From an uncultured Actinomycetes bacterium (GTDB taxonomy: Bacteria; Actinomycetota; Actinomycetes; Nanopelagicales; Nanopelagicaceae): DNA of 6,736 bases. The translations under genes and the position numbers were made by a program. The DNA lies in the NCBI GenBank assembly GCA_903852955.1, contig CAINSH010000226.1, positions 1-6,736 of the forward strand, in the 5' to 3' direction. Shown piece by piece: positions 1 through 6,736 of the stretch. The notes beneath the pieces are model-generated. The model saw only the letters and a program-made list of their open reading frames with translations. It had not been told where the DNA came from and searched no databases. The first letter of the stretch is position 1. Every line of letters starts with the position of its first letter.

Positions 1-72
1 CCCTTGTAACATTTCTACAAGGTCCATGCGAATAAGAGTTTCATCCTCTGCAACAAGGATTCGAACGCTCAT
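1..72 (-). CDS. Response regulator, N-terminal 24 codons (PdtaR-like, probable ANTAR-type antiterminator), truncated by window edge
   Basis: The only protein visible is MSVRILVAEDETLIRMDLVE followed by MLQG. This is the first beta strand, acidic pocket (E9, D10, E11) and first helix of a CheY-like receiver domain. The sequence is very close to how I remember mycobacterial PdtaR (Rv1626), which reads RVLIAEDEALIRMDLAEML. In that family the receiver is followed by a C-terminal ANTAR domain that binds RNA and promotes antitermination, and the cognate PdtaS kinase is cytosolic. Here the phospho-acceptor aspartate and any ANTAR domain lie outside the window, so the output domain is inferred from homology and gene order. 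The ATG at 70-72 is supported by a GGAAAGGA ribosome binding site 10 nt upstream. The ATG at 81-83 is in another frame and meets a stop after four codons. The gene lies 38 nt downstream of a tRNA gene on the same strand. Confidence 0.85.
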   Translation of the reverse strand, partial: MSVRILVAEDETLIRMDLVEMLQG

Positions 73-80
73 AACCAATT

Positions 81-95
81 CATCCTTTCCGGATG
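81..95 (-). promoter_or_regulatory. Ribosome binding site of the response regulator inside a small hairpin
   Basis: On the minus strand the leader reads CATCCGGAAAGGATG, a perfect 5-bp inverted repeat (CATCC/GGATG) around a GGAAA loop. The Shine-Dalgarno stretch GGAAAGGA (83-90) spans the loop and the 3' arm of the stem, 10 nt before the ATG at 72. The ribosome binding site itself is well supported. That the hairpin forms and limits translation is inference, since a 5-bp stem is weak. Confidence 0.5.
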
Positions 96-110
96 TGCAT
101 GTATCAACTG

Positions 111-183
111 TGCCCCGAGTCGGAGTCGAACCGACACTATGCAGTGTTTGAGACTGCCCTCTCTACCGTTGGAGTACCGAGGC
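111..183 (-). tRNA. tRNA with anticodon CAA (nominal tRNA-Leu), class I fold
   Basis: The minus strand folds as a 73-nt cloverleaf. The acceptor stem pairs GCCTCGG with TCGGGGC (seven pairs, two of them G-U) and the discriminator is A73. The D-arm is CTC/GAG with a GG in the loop, and the 13-22 position is a C-A mismatch. The anticodon stem GCAGT/ACTGC is perfect, with loop CTCAAAC giving anticodon CAA, which reads the leucine codon UUG. The T-arm GTCGG/CCGAC is perfect with loop TTCGACT. CCA is not encoded; the next bases are CAG. The oddity is a 5-nt variable loop (ATAGT), whereas bacterial tRNA-Leu normally has a long class II variable arm and about 85 nt. The tRNA call is firm. The amino acid charged is uncertain. 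The gene sits 30 nt after pyk and 38 nt before the response regulator, all co-directional, so it may be cut from a shared transcript. Confidence 0.88.
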
Positions 184-213
184 TTTCTTGCATACAACCA
201 AGCGGTATAAATC

Positions 214-1653
214 TTAGCGGTAAGCGGCAGCTACTCCAGCAACGGCATCGCCTACGCGGTGAACGCGCATCGCATTGGTTGAACCTGGAATTCCTGGAGG
301 CGATCCGGCAACAATCATTACGTCATCACCAATTTGAGCGCGGCCTGAGTCAATCAGCACGCTATCGACTAATTTCACCATTTCATCGGTTGCGCCAACG
401 ACAGGTGTAAGCATTGATTCCACGCCCCATGAAAGTGCAAGACGGTTATACGTTCCGACTTCAGGGGTCATTGCAAGAATTGGAATTGGTGAACGAAGAC
501 GCGACATTCTGCGGGCAGAATCTCCACTTTGCGTGAAAGCAACCAGATATTTGGCTCCGACAATTGCACCAACTTCAGTTGCAGCTTTTGTGATTGCGCC
601 ACCTTTAGTACGTGGTGGAGTTTTGATTGGGCGGATTCGATCTAAGCCGCCTTCTTCAGTTTTTTGAATTATGCGCGCCATTGTTTGTACAGCTTCGATA
701 GCAAATTCACCGACACTTGTTTCACCCGAAAGCATTAACGCATCAGCACCATCTAATACTGCATTTGCACAGTCTGTAGCTTCGGCACGTGTTGGACGTG
801 AATTAGTGATCATTGAATCCAACATTTGAGTTGCAACGATAACTGGCTTAGCCATATCTCGAGCTAGCTCAACGCATTGCTTTTGAACTAGAGGCACATC
901 TTCAATGGGAAGTTCAACGCCCAAATCTCCTCGGGCAACCATAATTGCGTCAAAAGCGGCAACGATTCCATCTAGGTTTTCAACTGCCTGTGGTTTTTCA
1001 ATTTTTGCAATTACTGGAACGCGAATTCCTTCTTCATCCATAATCTTATGTACATCTTTAATATCATCAGCGCTTCGAACAAAAGAAAGTGCAATGAAAT
1101 CAGCACCGGCTCTTAAGCCCCATCGCAAATCATCAATATCTTTTTCAGACAAAGCTGGAACCGATACAGCAACTCCGGGCAAGTTGATTCCCTTGTTATT
1201 GCTCACTGCTCCGGGTTCGATAACTTTAGTTACGACGTCATTGCCTTTAACTTCTACAACTTCAACAGTCACTTTTCCATCATCGATCAGGATGCGATCT
1301 CCGGCTTTACAATCACCAGGTAAACCTTTGTAAGTAGTCCCTACGCGCTCTTTTGTTCCTTCGACTTCATCAGTTGTGATTGTAAAGATATCTCCGCGAG
1401 CTAAATCGTGAGGACCAGCTTTAAAGCGCGCTAAGCGAATCTTTGGTCCTTGAAGATCTACAAGAATTGCAACTGGGCGGCCAGCTTCTTTCGCCGCAGC
1501 ACGCACGCTATCTAAGCGAGATTGGTGTTCTTCATATGAGCCATGTGAAAGATTCAGGCGCGCCATATTCATGCCTGCATCGATGAGCGCCTTAACTTTC
1601 TCAGGAGATTCAACTGCTGGGCCCATCGTGCACACAATCTTCGCTCTACGCAT
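214..1653 (-). CDS. pyk: Pyruvate kinase (EC 2.7.1.40)
   Basis: Cytosolic enzyme that converts phosphoenolpyruvate and ADP to pyruvate and ATP, the last step of glycolysis. The protein is 479 aa, a normal full length for bacterial homotetrameric pyruvate kinase. Visible landmarks are KIVCTMGPA at 5-13; R32, N34, S36 and H37 in ARLNLSHG; the cap (B) domain at about 71-170; the signature VIAKIEKPQAVENLDG with catalytic K217 and E219; the metal ligand D243 in ARGDLGVELP; and T275 in ATQMLDSM. The C-terminal allosteric domain starts near 351. The stretch DLQGPKIR (66-73) has Leu, Gln and Lys where rabbit muscle enzyme has Thr113, Lys114 and Glu117, which is the pattern reported for K+-independent pyruvate kinases. 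Its ATG lies 9 nt after the gltD stop with AAGG 7 nt upstream, so it is probably translated from the gltBD transcript. The effectors cannot be told from sequence. Confidence 0.97.
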   Translation of the reverse strand: MRRAKIVCTMGPAVESPEKVKALIDAGMNMARLNLSHGSYEEHQSRLDSVRAAAKEAGRPVAILVDLQGPKIRLARFKAGPHDLARGDIFTITTDEVEGTKERVGTTYKGLPGDCKAGDRILIDDGKVTVEVVEVKGNDVVTKVIEPGAVSNNKGINLPGVAVSVPALSEKDIDDLRWGLRAGADFIALSFVRSADDIKDVHKIMDEEGIRVPVIAKIEKPQAVENLDGIVAAFDAIMVARGDLGVELPIEDVPLVQKQCVELARDMAKPVIVATQMLDSMITNSRPTRAEATDCANAVLDGADALMLSGETSVGEFAIEAVQTMARIIQKTEEGGLDRIRPIKTPPRTKGGAITKAATEVGAIVGAKYLVAFTQSGDSARRMSRLRSPIPILAMTPEVGTYNRLALSWGVESMLTPVVGATDEMVKLVDSVLIDSGRAQIGDDVMIVAGSPPGIPGSTNAMRVHRVGDAVAGVAAAYR

Positions 1654-1656
1654 TTG

Positions 1657-1664
1657 CCTACCTT
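1657..1664 (-). promoter_or_regulatory. Ribosome binding site of pyk overlapping the gltD stop codon
   Basis: The minus strand reads TAAGGTAGGCAAATG, where TAA (1663-1665) is the gltD stop and ATG (1651-1653) starts pyk. AAGG/AGG gives a ribosome binding site 4 to 7 nt before the start, and its 5' edge overlaps the stop codon. This arrangement supports translational coupling of pyk to gltD and leaves no room for a separate promoter outside the gltD coding sequence. Confidence 0.7.
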
Positions 1665-3117
1665 AAACCATTAGTGAACGAGTGGTGGGTTCGATTGGCG
1701 ATGGCAACTGCGTCTCCCCCGTGAGATATGTATCAACTGCTGCCGCTGCGCTTCTGCCTTCAGCGATCGCCCACACAATGAGTGATTGACCACGTCCTGC
1801 ATCGCCTGCAACGAATATTCCTTCTTCGCTAGTTTCAAAGTTGGCATTGCGTGCAATATTGCCACGCTCATCTAACTTGACTTCTAGTTGAGAAATAATC
1901 GGTGATTGTTCAGGTCCCGTAAATCCCATTGCCAGAAATACGAAATCTGCTGGAATTTCTTTGGCGGTGCCAGGAACTGGTTCGAACTTGCCATTTTCAA
2001 ACTTGGTTTCAACAATTTGCAGTGCGCGAACATTGCCATCGGCATCTCCGAGGAATTTCTCGGTGCTGACAGAGAACATACGATTATCTTTTTCTTCATG
2101 CGCACTCGAAACGCGATAAATCATTGGATACGTTGGCCAAGGTTGTGCTGATGGACGTTCCTCTGTTGGACGCGGCATGATTTCAAGTTGAGTAATACTT
2201 GCAGCGCCTTGACGAATTGATGTGCCCAAGCAATCTGCCCCAGTGTCTCCGCCACCAAGAATTACGACATGTTTACCCGCAACATTAATTGGCGGAACCT
2301 CAACTTCACCAAGTGCTTGTTTGTTTCCCCAAGGCAAAAACTCCATAGCTTGGTAAATCCCTTTGAGTTCGCGGCCTGGAACAGGAAGGTCGCGCCATTG
2401 TGTGGCACCTACAGCTAAAACAATTGCGTCATATTTCTTTCGTAAATCTGCGCCAGTAATTTCTGCACCTACATCTACGCCGCTGCGAAAACGGGTGCCC
2501 TCTTTTTCCATCTGATTAAGACGGCGATCCAAAATATGTTTCTCCATTTTAAATTCAGGGATTCCGTAACGCAAAAGACCGCCGATTTTTTCGGCGCGTT
2601 CATAAACTGCAACAGTATGGCCCGCGCGAGTGAGTTGCTGCGCAGCTGCAAGTCCTGCAGGACCTGAACCAATAACTGCAACTGTCTTTCCTGTGATGCG
2701 ATCTGGTGGCATTGGTTTTACATCACCGGCGTCAAAAGCTTCCTCAATTGTGCGAAGTTCTACTTGTTTGATCGTCACCGCATCGCGGTTGATGCCAACC
2801 ACACATGCTGTTTCGCAGGGTGCAGGGCAAAGACGTCCAGTAAATTCTGGAAAATTATTGGTTGCGTGTAAACGATTGATCGCTTCGGATTTATCTCCGC
2901 GCCACATTAAATCGTTCCACTCTGGAATTAAATTACCCAGTGGGCAACCTGAATGGCAAAAGGGAATACCGCAATCCATGCATCGACCAGCTTGTTTTTG
3001 TAAATGCTCAAGGCTTTGTGGTTCATATACCTCGCGCCAATCTTGAATTCGCACATCAACTGGACGGCGCGTTGGGGTTTCGCGTGGAGTGGTCATAAAA
3101 CCCTTTGGATCAGCCAT
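1663..3117 (-). CDS. gltD: Glutamate synthase (NADPH) small subunit, beta chain
   Basis: The electron-input subunit of glutamate synthase. It binds FAD, oxidises NADPH and passes electrons through [4Fe-4S] clusters to the FMN of GltB. The protein is 484 aa, normal for the family. The N-terminal ferredoxin-like domain carries C46, C49, C54 and C58 ([13 protein letters not shown]), then C97, C101 and C105 (CPAPCETAC). The FAD Rossmann motif is [12 protein letters not shown] at 148-159 (GxGxxG 150-155). The NADPH motif is [12 protein letters not shown] at 285-296. A second FAD contact is [18 protein letters not shown] at 433-450. I chose the ATG at 3117 (MADPKGF) because GGAGG lies 9 nt upstream. 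A TTG three codons earlier (3126) would sit directly against that GGAGG and is implausible. The ATG overlaps the gltB TGA by 8 nt, as expected for translational coupling of two subunits made in equal amounts. No damage is visible. Confidence 0.97.
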   Translation of the reverse strand: MADPKGFMTTPRETPTRRPVDVRIQDWREVYEPQSLEHLQKQAGRCMDCGIPFCHSGCPLGNLIPEWNDLMWRGDKSEAINRLHATNNFPEFTGRLCPAPCETACVVGINRDAVTIKQVELRTIEEAFDAGDVKPMPPDRITGKTVAVIGSGPAGLAAAQQLTRAGHTVAVYERAEKIGGLLRYGIPEFKMEKHILDRRLNQMEKEGTRFRSGVDVGAEITGADLRKKYDAIVLAVGATQWRDLPVPGRELKGIYQAMEFLPWGNKQALGEVEVPPINVAGKHVVILGGGDTGADCLGTSIRQGAASITQLEIMPRPTEERPSAQPWPTYPMIYRVSSAHEEKDNRMFSVSTEKFLGDADGNVRALQIVETKFENGKFEPVPGTAKEIPADFVFLAMGFTGPEQSPIISQLEVKLDERGNIARNANFETSEEGIFVAGDAGRGQSLIVWAIAEGRSAAAAVDTYLTGETQLPSPIEPTTRSLMV

Positions 3118-5872
3118 TAGCAGCAACCTCCATAACTAATGCATCAACTGGTAAACCCTCACGTGTTGCACGCGCCATTGCATCTAGCACTCTTGCATAA
3201 TCGCGTGGCATTACTAAAGAGATTCGCTTAATTGACTCTTTCCAGTTATTTAGAAGTTCGGTTGCCACTTCAGATTGTGTCTCTTGTGCAAATGCTGCAA
3301 TTAAAACTTGTAAAATCTCTTGTTGATCTTCAGGCACCGCGACAATGTCTGCCATATCGGTATTTACATTGGCCGGGTCTAAATCAAGAACAAACGCACG
3401 CCCACCAGACATACCCGCGGCAAAGTTTCGACCTGTGCGACCCAAGACAACAACGGTTCCACCCGTCATGTACTCGCAACCGTGATCGCCAATACCTTCA
3501 ACAATTGCGGTTGCACCGGAGTTTCGGACACAGAAGCGTTCACCAACAACTCCGCGAATCATGATCTGACCAGAAGTTGCTCCGTAACCAATTACATTTC
3601 CAGCAATAACATTTTCATCTGATTTAAAAGTTGATTTTTCATCCGGACGCACAATTACTCGCCCACCAGAAATTCCCTTGCCAACATAATCGTTTGAATC
3701 GCCAAAGAGTCGAATCGTTAGACCGCTTGGAATAAACGCTCCCAATGACTGACCTGCAGAGCCATGTAAAGTCACATCAATCGTATTATCTGCAAGGCCG
3801 CCTCCCCCGTGTTTACGAGTGATTTCAGCGCCTAACATAGTTCCAACAGTTCGGTTTACATTTCGAACCGGAAGATTTATTTTTACAATTTCCTTTTTAG
3901 TAAGTGCAGGTTGAGCTAACTCAATGAGCTTGTTATCAAGTGCTGCATCCAAACCATGATCCTGCTTTGATGTGTTGTGCAGCGCGCTTACAACATCTGG
4001 ACGTACAAGAAGTGGCGCAAGATCAAGCCCGCTTGCTTTCCAGTGATCTACGGCCCGCTTTGTATCAAGGTATTCAACATGACCAACTGCTTCGAGCAAA
4101 GTTTTAAATCCAAGGCTTGCCAAGATTTCGCGGACTTCTTCGGCGATGTATTCAAAGAAAGTTTCAACGAACTCTGGCTTACCACTAAAGCGCTTACGCA
4201 GCTCTGGATTTTGCGTTGCAACACCTACCGGACACGTATCTAAATGACACACACGCATCATCACGCAACCAGATACGACAAGTGGCGCAGTTGCAAAACC
4301 AAATTCTTCAGCACCCAAGAGCGCAGCAATAACGACATCGCGCCCAGTTTTTAACTGTCCGTCAGTTTGAACCACAATTCGATCGCGTAAGTTATTGAGC
4401 AACAAAGTCTGTTGAGTTTCAGCTAAGCCAAGTTCCCATGGAGCTCCAGCATGCTTAAGCGATGTTAGGGGTGAGGCGCCAGTTCCGCCATCGTGGCCCG
4501 AGATCAAAACAACGTCGGCGTGCGCCTTGCTTACTCCAGCCGCGACAGTACCTACGCCAACTTCTGCGACTAATTTAACGTGAACGCGGGCATTTTTATT
4601 TGCATTCTTAAGGTCGTGAATTAATTGAGCTAGATCTTCAATTGAATAAATATCATGATGAGGAGGTGGAGAAATTAAACCAACACCTGGAGTTGAATAT
4701 CTAACTTTTGCAATCCATGGATAAACCTTGTTACCAGGCAACTGACCGCCTTCGCCGGGCTTTGCACCTTGTGCAATTTTGATCTGAATATCATCGGAGT
4801 TAACCAAGTAATCACTTGTTACACCGAAGCGGCCTGATGCAACCTGCTTAATAGATGAGCGCTTTGAATCGCCATTTGCCATCGGCAAGAAACGATCAGG
4901 ATCTTCTCCGCCTTCACCAGTATTTGATTTTCCGCCTAAGCGATTCATTGCAATTGCTAATGTTTCATGAACTTCTTGTGAAACAGAACCGTAGGACATA
5001 GCACCAGTTGAAAAACGCTTAATAATTTCAGATGCCGGCTCGACTTCATCAATCGATATTGCTGGCCGGACACCTTCATTGAATGCAAAGAGTCCGCGCA
5101 AAGTCATTAAACGAGTGCTTTGATCATTTACGCGATTTGTATAGCGCTTGAAAACGTCATAACGCTTATTACGCGTTGAATGCTGCAAAGTAAATACAGT
5201 CTCTGGATCAAATAAGTGAGGTTCACCTTCGCGGCGCCATTGATATTCACCACCGATTGGGAGTCGCTTTGTTCCAGGGATTGCTCCCCCAGGTGGATAA
5301 GCGATGTGGTGGCGCGCGATGGTCTCTTTAGCAATTACATCAAGAGTTACACCGCCAAGGCGTGAAGTTGTTCCAACAAAATACTCATCCACTAACTCTT
5401 GGCTAAGACCAATTGCTTCAAAAACCTGAGCGCCTGTATATGAGGCAATTGTGCTAATACCCATTTTGGACATAACTTTTAAGACGCCTTTACCAAGGCT
5501 TTTAATTAAGTTACGAACCGCCTTTTCTGGAGTAATCCCAGTGATAACGCCCTGTAAAACTAAATCTTCGGCAGTTTCCATTGCAAGGTAAGGGTTAACT
5601 GCAGCTGCGCCATAACCAATTAAAAGTGCAACATGATGAACTTCGCGCACATCACCTGCTTCTACAACTAAGCCAACTTTGGTGCGAGTTTTTTCGCGAA
5701 TTAAATGATGATGGACCGCAGATGTTAGAAGAAGTGATGGGATCGGTGCTTCTTCGGCATCAGCGTCACGATCAGAAAGAACAATGATACGTGCACCGTC
5801 GGCAATAGCCTGAGAAACTTCTTCTTTAATCGCATCAATACGCTCGCTTAAAGATTCCCCGCCGCCGGCCAC
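3110..5872 (-). CDS. gltB: Glutamate synthase (NADPH) large subunit, C-terminal part downstream of an in-frame stop
   Basis: This is the synthase part of GltB, which makes glutamate from 2-oxoglutarate and ammonia released by the upstream amidotransferase domain. Numbering from the GTG at 5872 gives 920 aa. The rest of the central domain lies at about 1-240 and the FMN (TIM-barrel) domain at about 270-640. FMN-domain motifs are [10 protein letters not shown] (319-328), [12 protein letters not shown] (369-380) and [16 protein letters not shown] (401-416). [14 protein letters not shown] spans 456-469. The [3Fe-4S] ligands C536, C542 and C547 (C-x5-C-x4-C) follow. The GXGXG beta-helix domain spans about 680-870. 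The same frame runs open from 5950 with 26 further homologous codons ([15 protein letters not shown]...), so the true gene continues upstream past a TAA at 5951-5953. GTG 5872 is merely the first usual start codon after that stop; upstream of it is only GGA, nine bases away. It is not the natural start. There are no other stops or frameshifts. It is coupled to gltD downstream. Confidence 0.93.
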   Translation of the reverse strand: MAGGGESLSERIDAIKEEVSQAIADGARIIVLSDRDADAEEAPIPSLLLTSAVHHHLIREKTRTKVGLVVEAGDVREVHHVALLIGYGAAAVNPYLAMETAEDLVLQGVITGITPEKAVRNLIKSLGKGVLKVMSKMGISTIASYTGAQVFEAIGLSQELVDEYFVGTTSRLGGVTLDVIAKETIARHHIAYPPGGAIPGTKRLPIGGEYQWRREGEPHLFDPETVFTLQHSTRNKRYDVFKRYTNRVNDQSTRLMTLRGLFAFNEGVRPAISIDEVEPASEIIKRFSTGAMSYGSVSQEVHETLAIAMNRLGGKSNTGEGGEDPDRFLPMANGDSKRSSIKQVASGRFGVTSDYLVNSDDIQIKIAQGAKPGEGGQLPGNKVYPWIAKVRYSTPGVGLISPPPHHDIYSIEDLAQLIHDLKNANKNARVHVKLVAEVGVGTVAAGVSKAHADVVLISGHDGGTGASPLTSLKHAGAPWELGLAETQQTLLLNNLRDRIVVQTDGQLKTGRDVVIAALLGAEEFGFATAPLVVSGCVMMRVCHLDTCPVGVATQNPELRKRFSGKPEFVETFFEYIAEEVREILASLGFKTLLEAVGHVEYLDTKRAVDHWKASGLDLAPLLVRPDVVSALHNTSKQDHGLDAALDNKLIELAQPALTKKEIVKINLPVRNVNRTVGTMLGAEITRKHGGGGLADNTIDVTLHGSAGQSLGAFIPSGLTIRLFGDSNDYVGKGISGGRVIVRPDEKSTFKSDENVIAGNVIGYGATSGQIMIRGVVGERFCVRNSGATAIVEGIGDHGCEYMTGGTVVVLGRTGRNFAAGMSGGRAFVLDLDPANVNTDMADIVAVPEDQQEILQVLIAAFAQETQSEVATELLNNWKESIKRISLVMPRDYARVLDAMARATREGLPVDALVMEVAANG
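3127..3131 (-). promoter_or_regulatory. Ribosome binding site of gltD, inside the end of gltB
   Basis: GGAGG on the minus strand lies within the last codons of gltB, 9 nt before the ATG at 3115-3117. It decides the start of gltD in favour of MADPKGF over the upstream TTG at 3124-3126, which it abuts with no spacing. Confidence 0.8.
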
Positions 5873-5950
5873 AAAGAAAAGTCCACGAATAACATGTGAA
5901 CCTAAACCTGGATGATCACCGTCGGCATTAATGTGAATAATCTTTGCGAG

Positions 5951-5953
5951 TTA
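5951..5953 (-). other. In-frame TAA interrupting gltB
   Basis: The minus strand reads GATTAACTCGCAAAG. The upstream and downstream parts of gltB are in one frame (both end at positions equal to 2 modulo 3), so this is a nonsense codon and not a frameshift. One base (G to T on the coding strand, position 5953) would turn an expected GAA into TAA. Confidence 0.9.
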
Positions 5954-6736
5954 ATCGTTATCAATACGCGGGAAAGCGAGTGAAATTTGACGACAACTTC
6001 CAGGCCCTGGATCTAGCAAATTATGTTCTGGGCCCATTGACGTTCCAAGACTTGTAACTAACTCTTCGCGAATCGCATCAAGTGGTGGATTTGTAACTTG
6101 GGCAAATAGCTGTGAAAAATAATCAAAAACTAATCGTGGCTTATCTGAAATTGCGGCAATTGGAGTATCGGTTCCCATGGAACCAAGTGGTTCCATGCCG
6201 TTTTTGGCCATAGGTGTAATAAGAATGCGAACTTCTTCTTCGGTGTAACCGAAAGTACGTTGGCGGCGCAAAACAGATGAATGCGGATAAACAATATGTT
6301 CGCGCGCTGGAAGTTCATTTAACTTAACTATTCCAGCATGCAACCAGTCTCCATATGGAGCAGCATCTGCCAATTGATCTTTGATTTCACCATCTTCAAT
6401 AATTCGACCAGCTTCAATATCAACCAAAAACATTTTTCCCGGCTGTAAACGTCCTTTTCGTGCAATGTTTTCGGCCGGGATATCTAAAACACCAACCTCT
6501 GATGCCAGTACTACAAGCCCATCGTTAGTAACCCAGAAACGAGATGGGCGAAGACCATTGCGATCTAGGACTGCGCCAACTTGATGTCCATCAGTAAAAG
6601 TTACACATGCCGGGCCATCCCATGGCTCCATAAGAGATGCGTGGAAGGCATAAAAGTCACGACGATTTTGCGGCATTGTTTCGTGGTTTTCCCAAGCCTC
6701 AGGAATCATCATCAAAACTGCGTGTGGAAGTGATCG
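5951..6736 (-). pseudogene. gltB: Glutamate synthase large subunit, N-terminal part, 5' end beyond the window and ended by a premature TAA
   Basis: 261 residues are visible, in frame to the window edge ([15 protein letters not shown]...). They cover the end of the class II glutamine amidotransferase domain, with EPWDGP and [12 protein letters not shown] (57-68), and then the start of the central domain, with GSMGTDTP (185-192) and [20 protein letters not shown] (211-230). About 300 residues, including the catalytic N-terminal cysteine, should lie beyond 6736. The frame ends ...FPRIDND-TAA and then resumes in the same frame with [13 protein letters not shown] recall actinobacterial homologues reading [17 protein letters not shown], so the TAA stands where GAA (Glu) is expected. 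The break falls inside the central domain, not at a domain border, so this piece alone should not be a working subunit. It is either a recent nonsense mutation, a base-call error, or a read-through site. I label it a pseudogene only provisionally. Confidence 0.75.

Noticed and set aside
111..183. tRNA as an integration (att) site for a mobile element
   Set aside because: No integrase, no repeated tRNA 3' end and only housekeeping genes on both sides within the window.
184..213. Terminator or tRNA promoter between pyk and the tRNA
   Set aside because: Only a 4-bp CTTG/CAAG pairing without a U-run, and no -35/-10 pair at proper spacing (a TTGCTG is 25 nt from TTTATA).
93..410. Plus-strand open frame of 105 codons over the tRNA and the end of pyk
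   Set aside because: It runs antisense through a tRNA gene and the conserved pyk C-terminus, and its protein is not recognisable.
905..1333. Plus-strand open frame of 142 codons opposite pyk
   Set aside because: Low-complexity Ser/Thr/Pro-rich translation antisense to a conserved enzyme; no recognisable motif or ribosome binding site.
2630..3046. Plus-strand open frame of 138 codons opposite gltD
   Set aside because: Antisense shadow of the FAD and Fe-S regions of gltD, with no family resemblance.
3118..3126. TTG start for gltD three codons upstream of the ATG
   Set aside because: It would abut GGAGG with no spacing, while the ATG at 3117 has a 9-nt spacing and gives the usual MADPKGF N-terminus.
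5873..5953. Frameshift or programmed frameshifting in gltB
   Set aside because: Both halves are in the same frame and the homology resumes at the next codon, so it is a nonsense codon.

Overview
The window reads almost entirely on the minus strand. It looks like a compact housekeeping block from an actinobacterium. In transcription order (right to left) it holds gltB (5' end cut off by the window edge), gltD, pyk, a tRNA gene, and the first 24 codons of a CheY-type response regulator resembling PdtaR. The protein sequences (actinobacterial-type GltB and GltD, a K+-independent pyruvate kinase, and the MSVRILVAEDETLIRMDL start of the regulator) and the gene order point to Actinobacteria. Sampled lines range from about 30 to 50% GC, and intergenic gaps are tiny or negative. 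This would suit a streamlined, low-GC aquatic actinobacterium such as the acI/Nanopelagicales group, but that placement is an inference and no marker gene here proves it.

Layout: 3110-6736 is gltB, the large subunit of NADPH-dependent glutamate synthase, interrupted by one in-frame TAA at 5951-5953. 1663-3117 is gltD, the small subunit, whose ATG overlaps the gltB stop by 8 nt. 214-1653 is pyk, starting 9 nt after gltD with its ribosome binding site lying over the gltD stop. 111-183 is a 73-nt tRNA with anticodon CAA (leucine, UUG codon) but with a short, class I variable loop. 1-72 is the start of the response regulator. No spacer exceeds 40 nt, and I see no convincing terminator or promoter between genes, so a single transcript across the whole block is plausible.

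Function: GltB and GltD together turn glutamine plus 2-oxoglutarate into two glutamates using NADPH. Pyruvate kinase makes pyruvate and ATP from PEP. The cluster therefore joins nitrogen assimilation to lower glycolysis. The two points most worth a second look are the nonsense codon inside an otherwise intact gltB, and the class I tRNA carrying a leucine anticodon. I see no mobile element, CRISPR array, phage gene or obvious novel multi-gene system.
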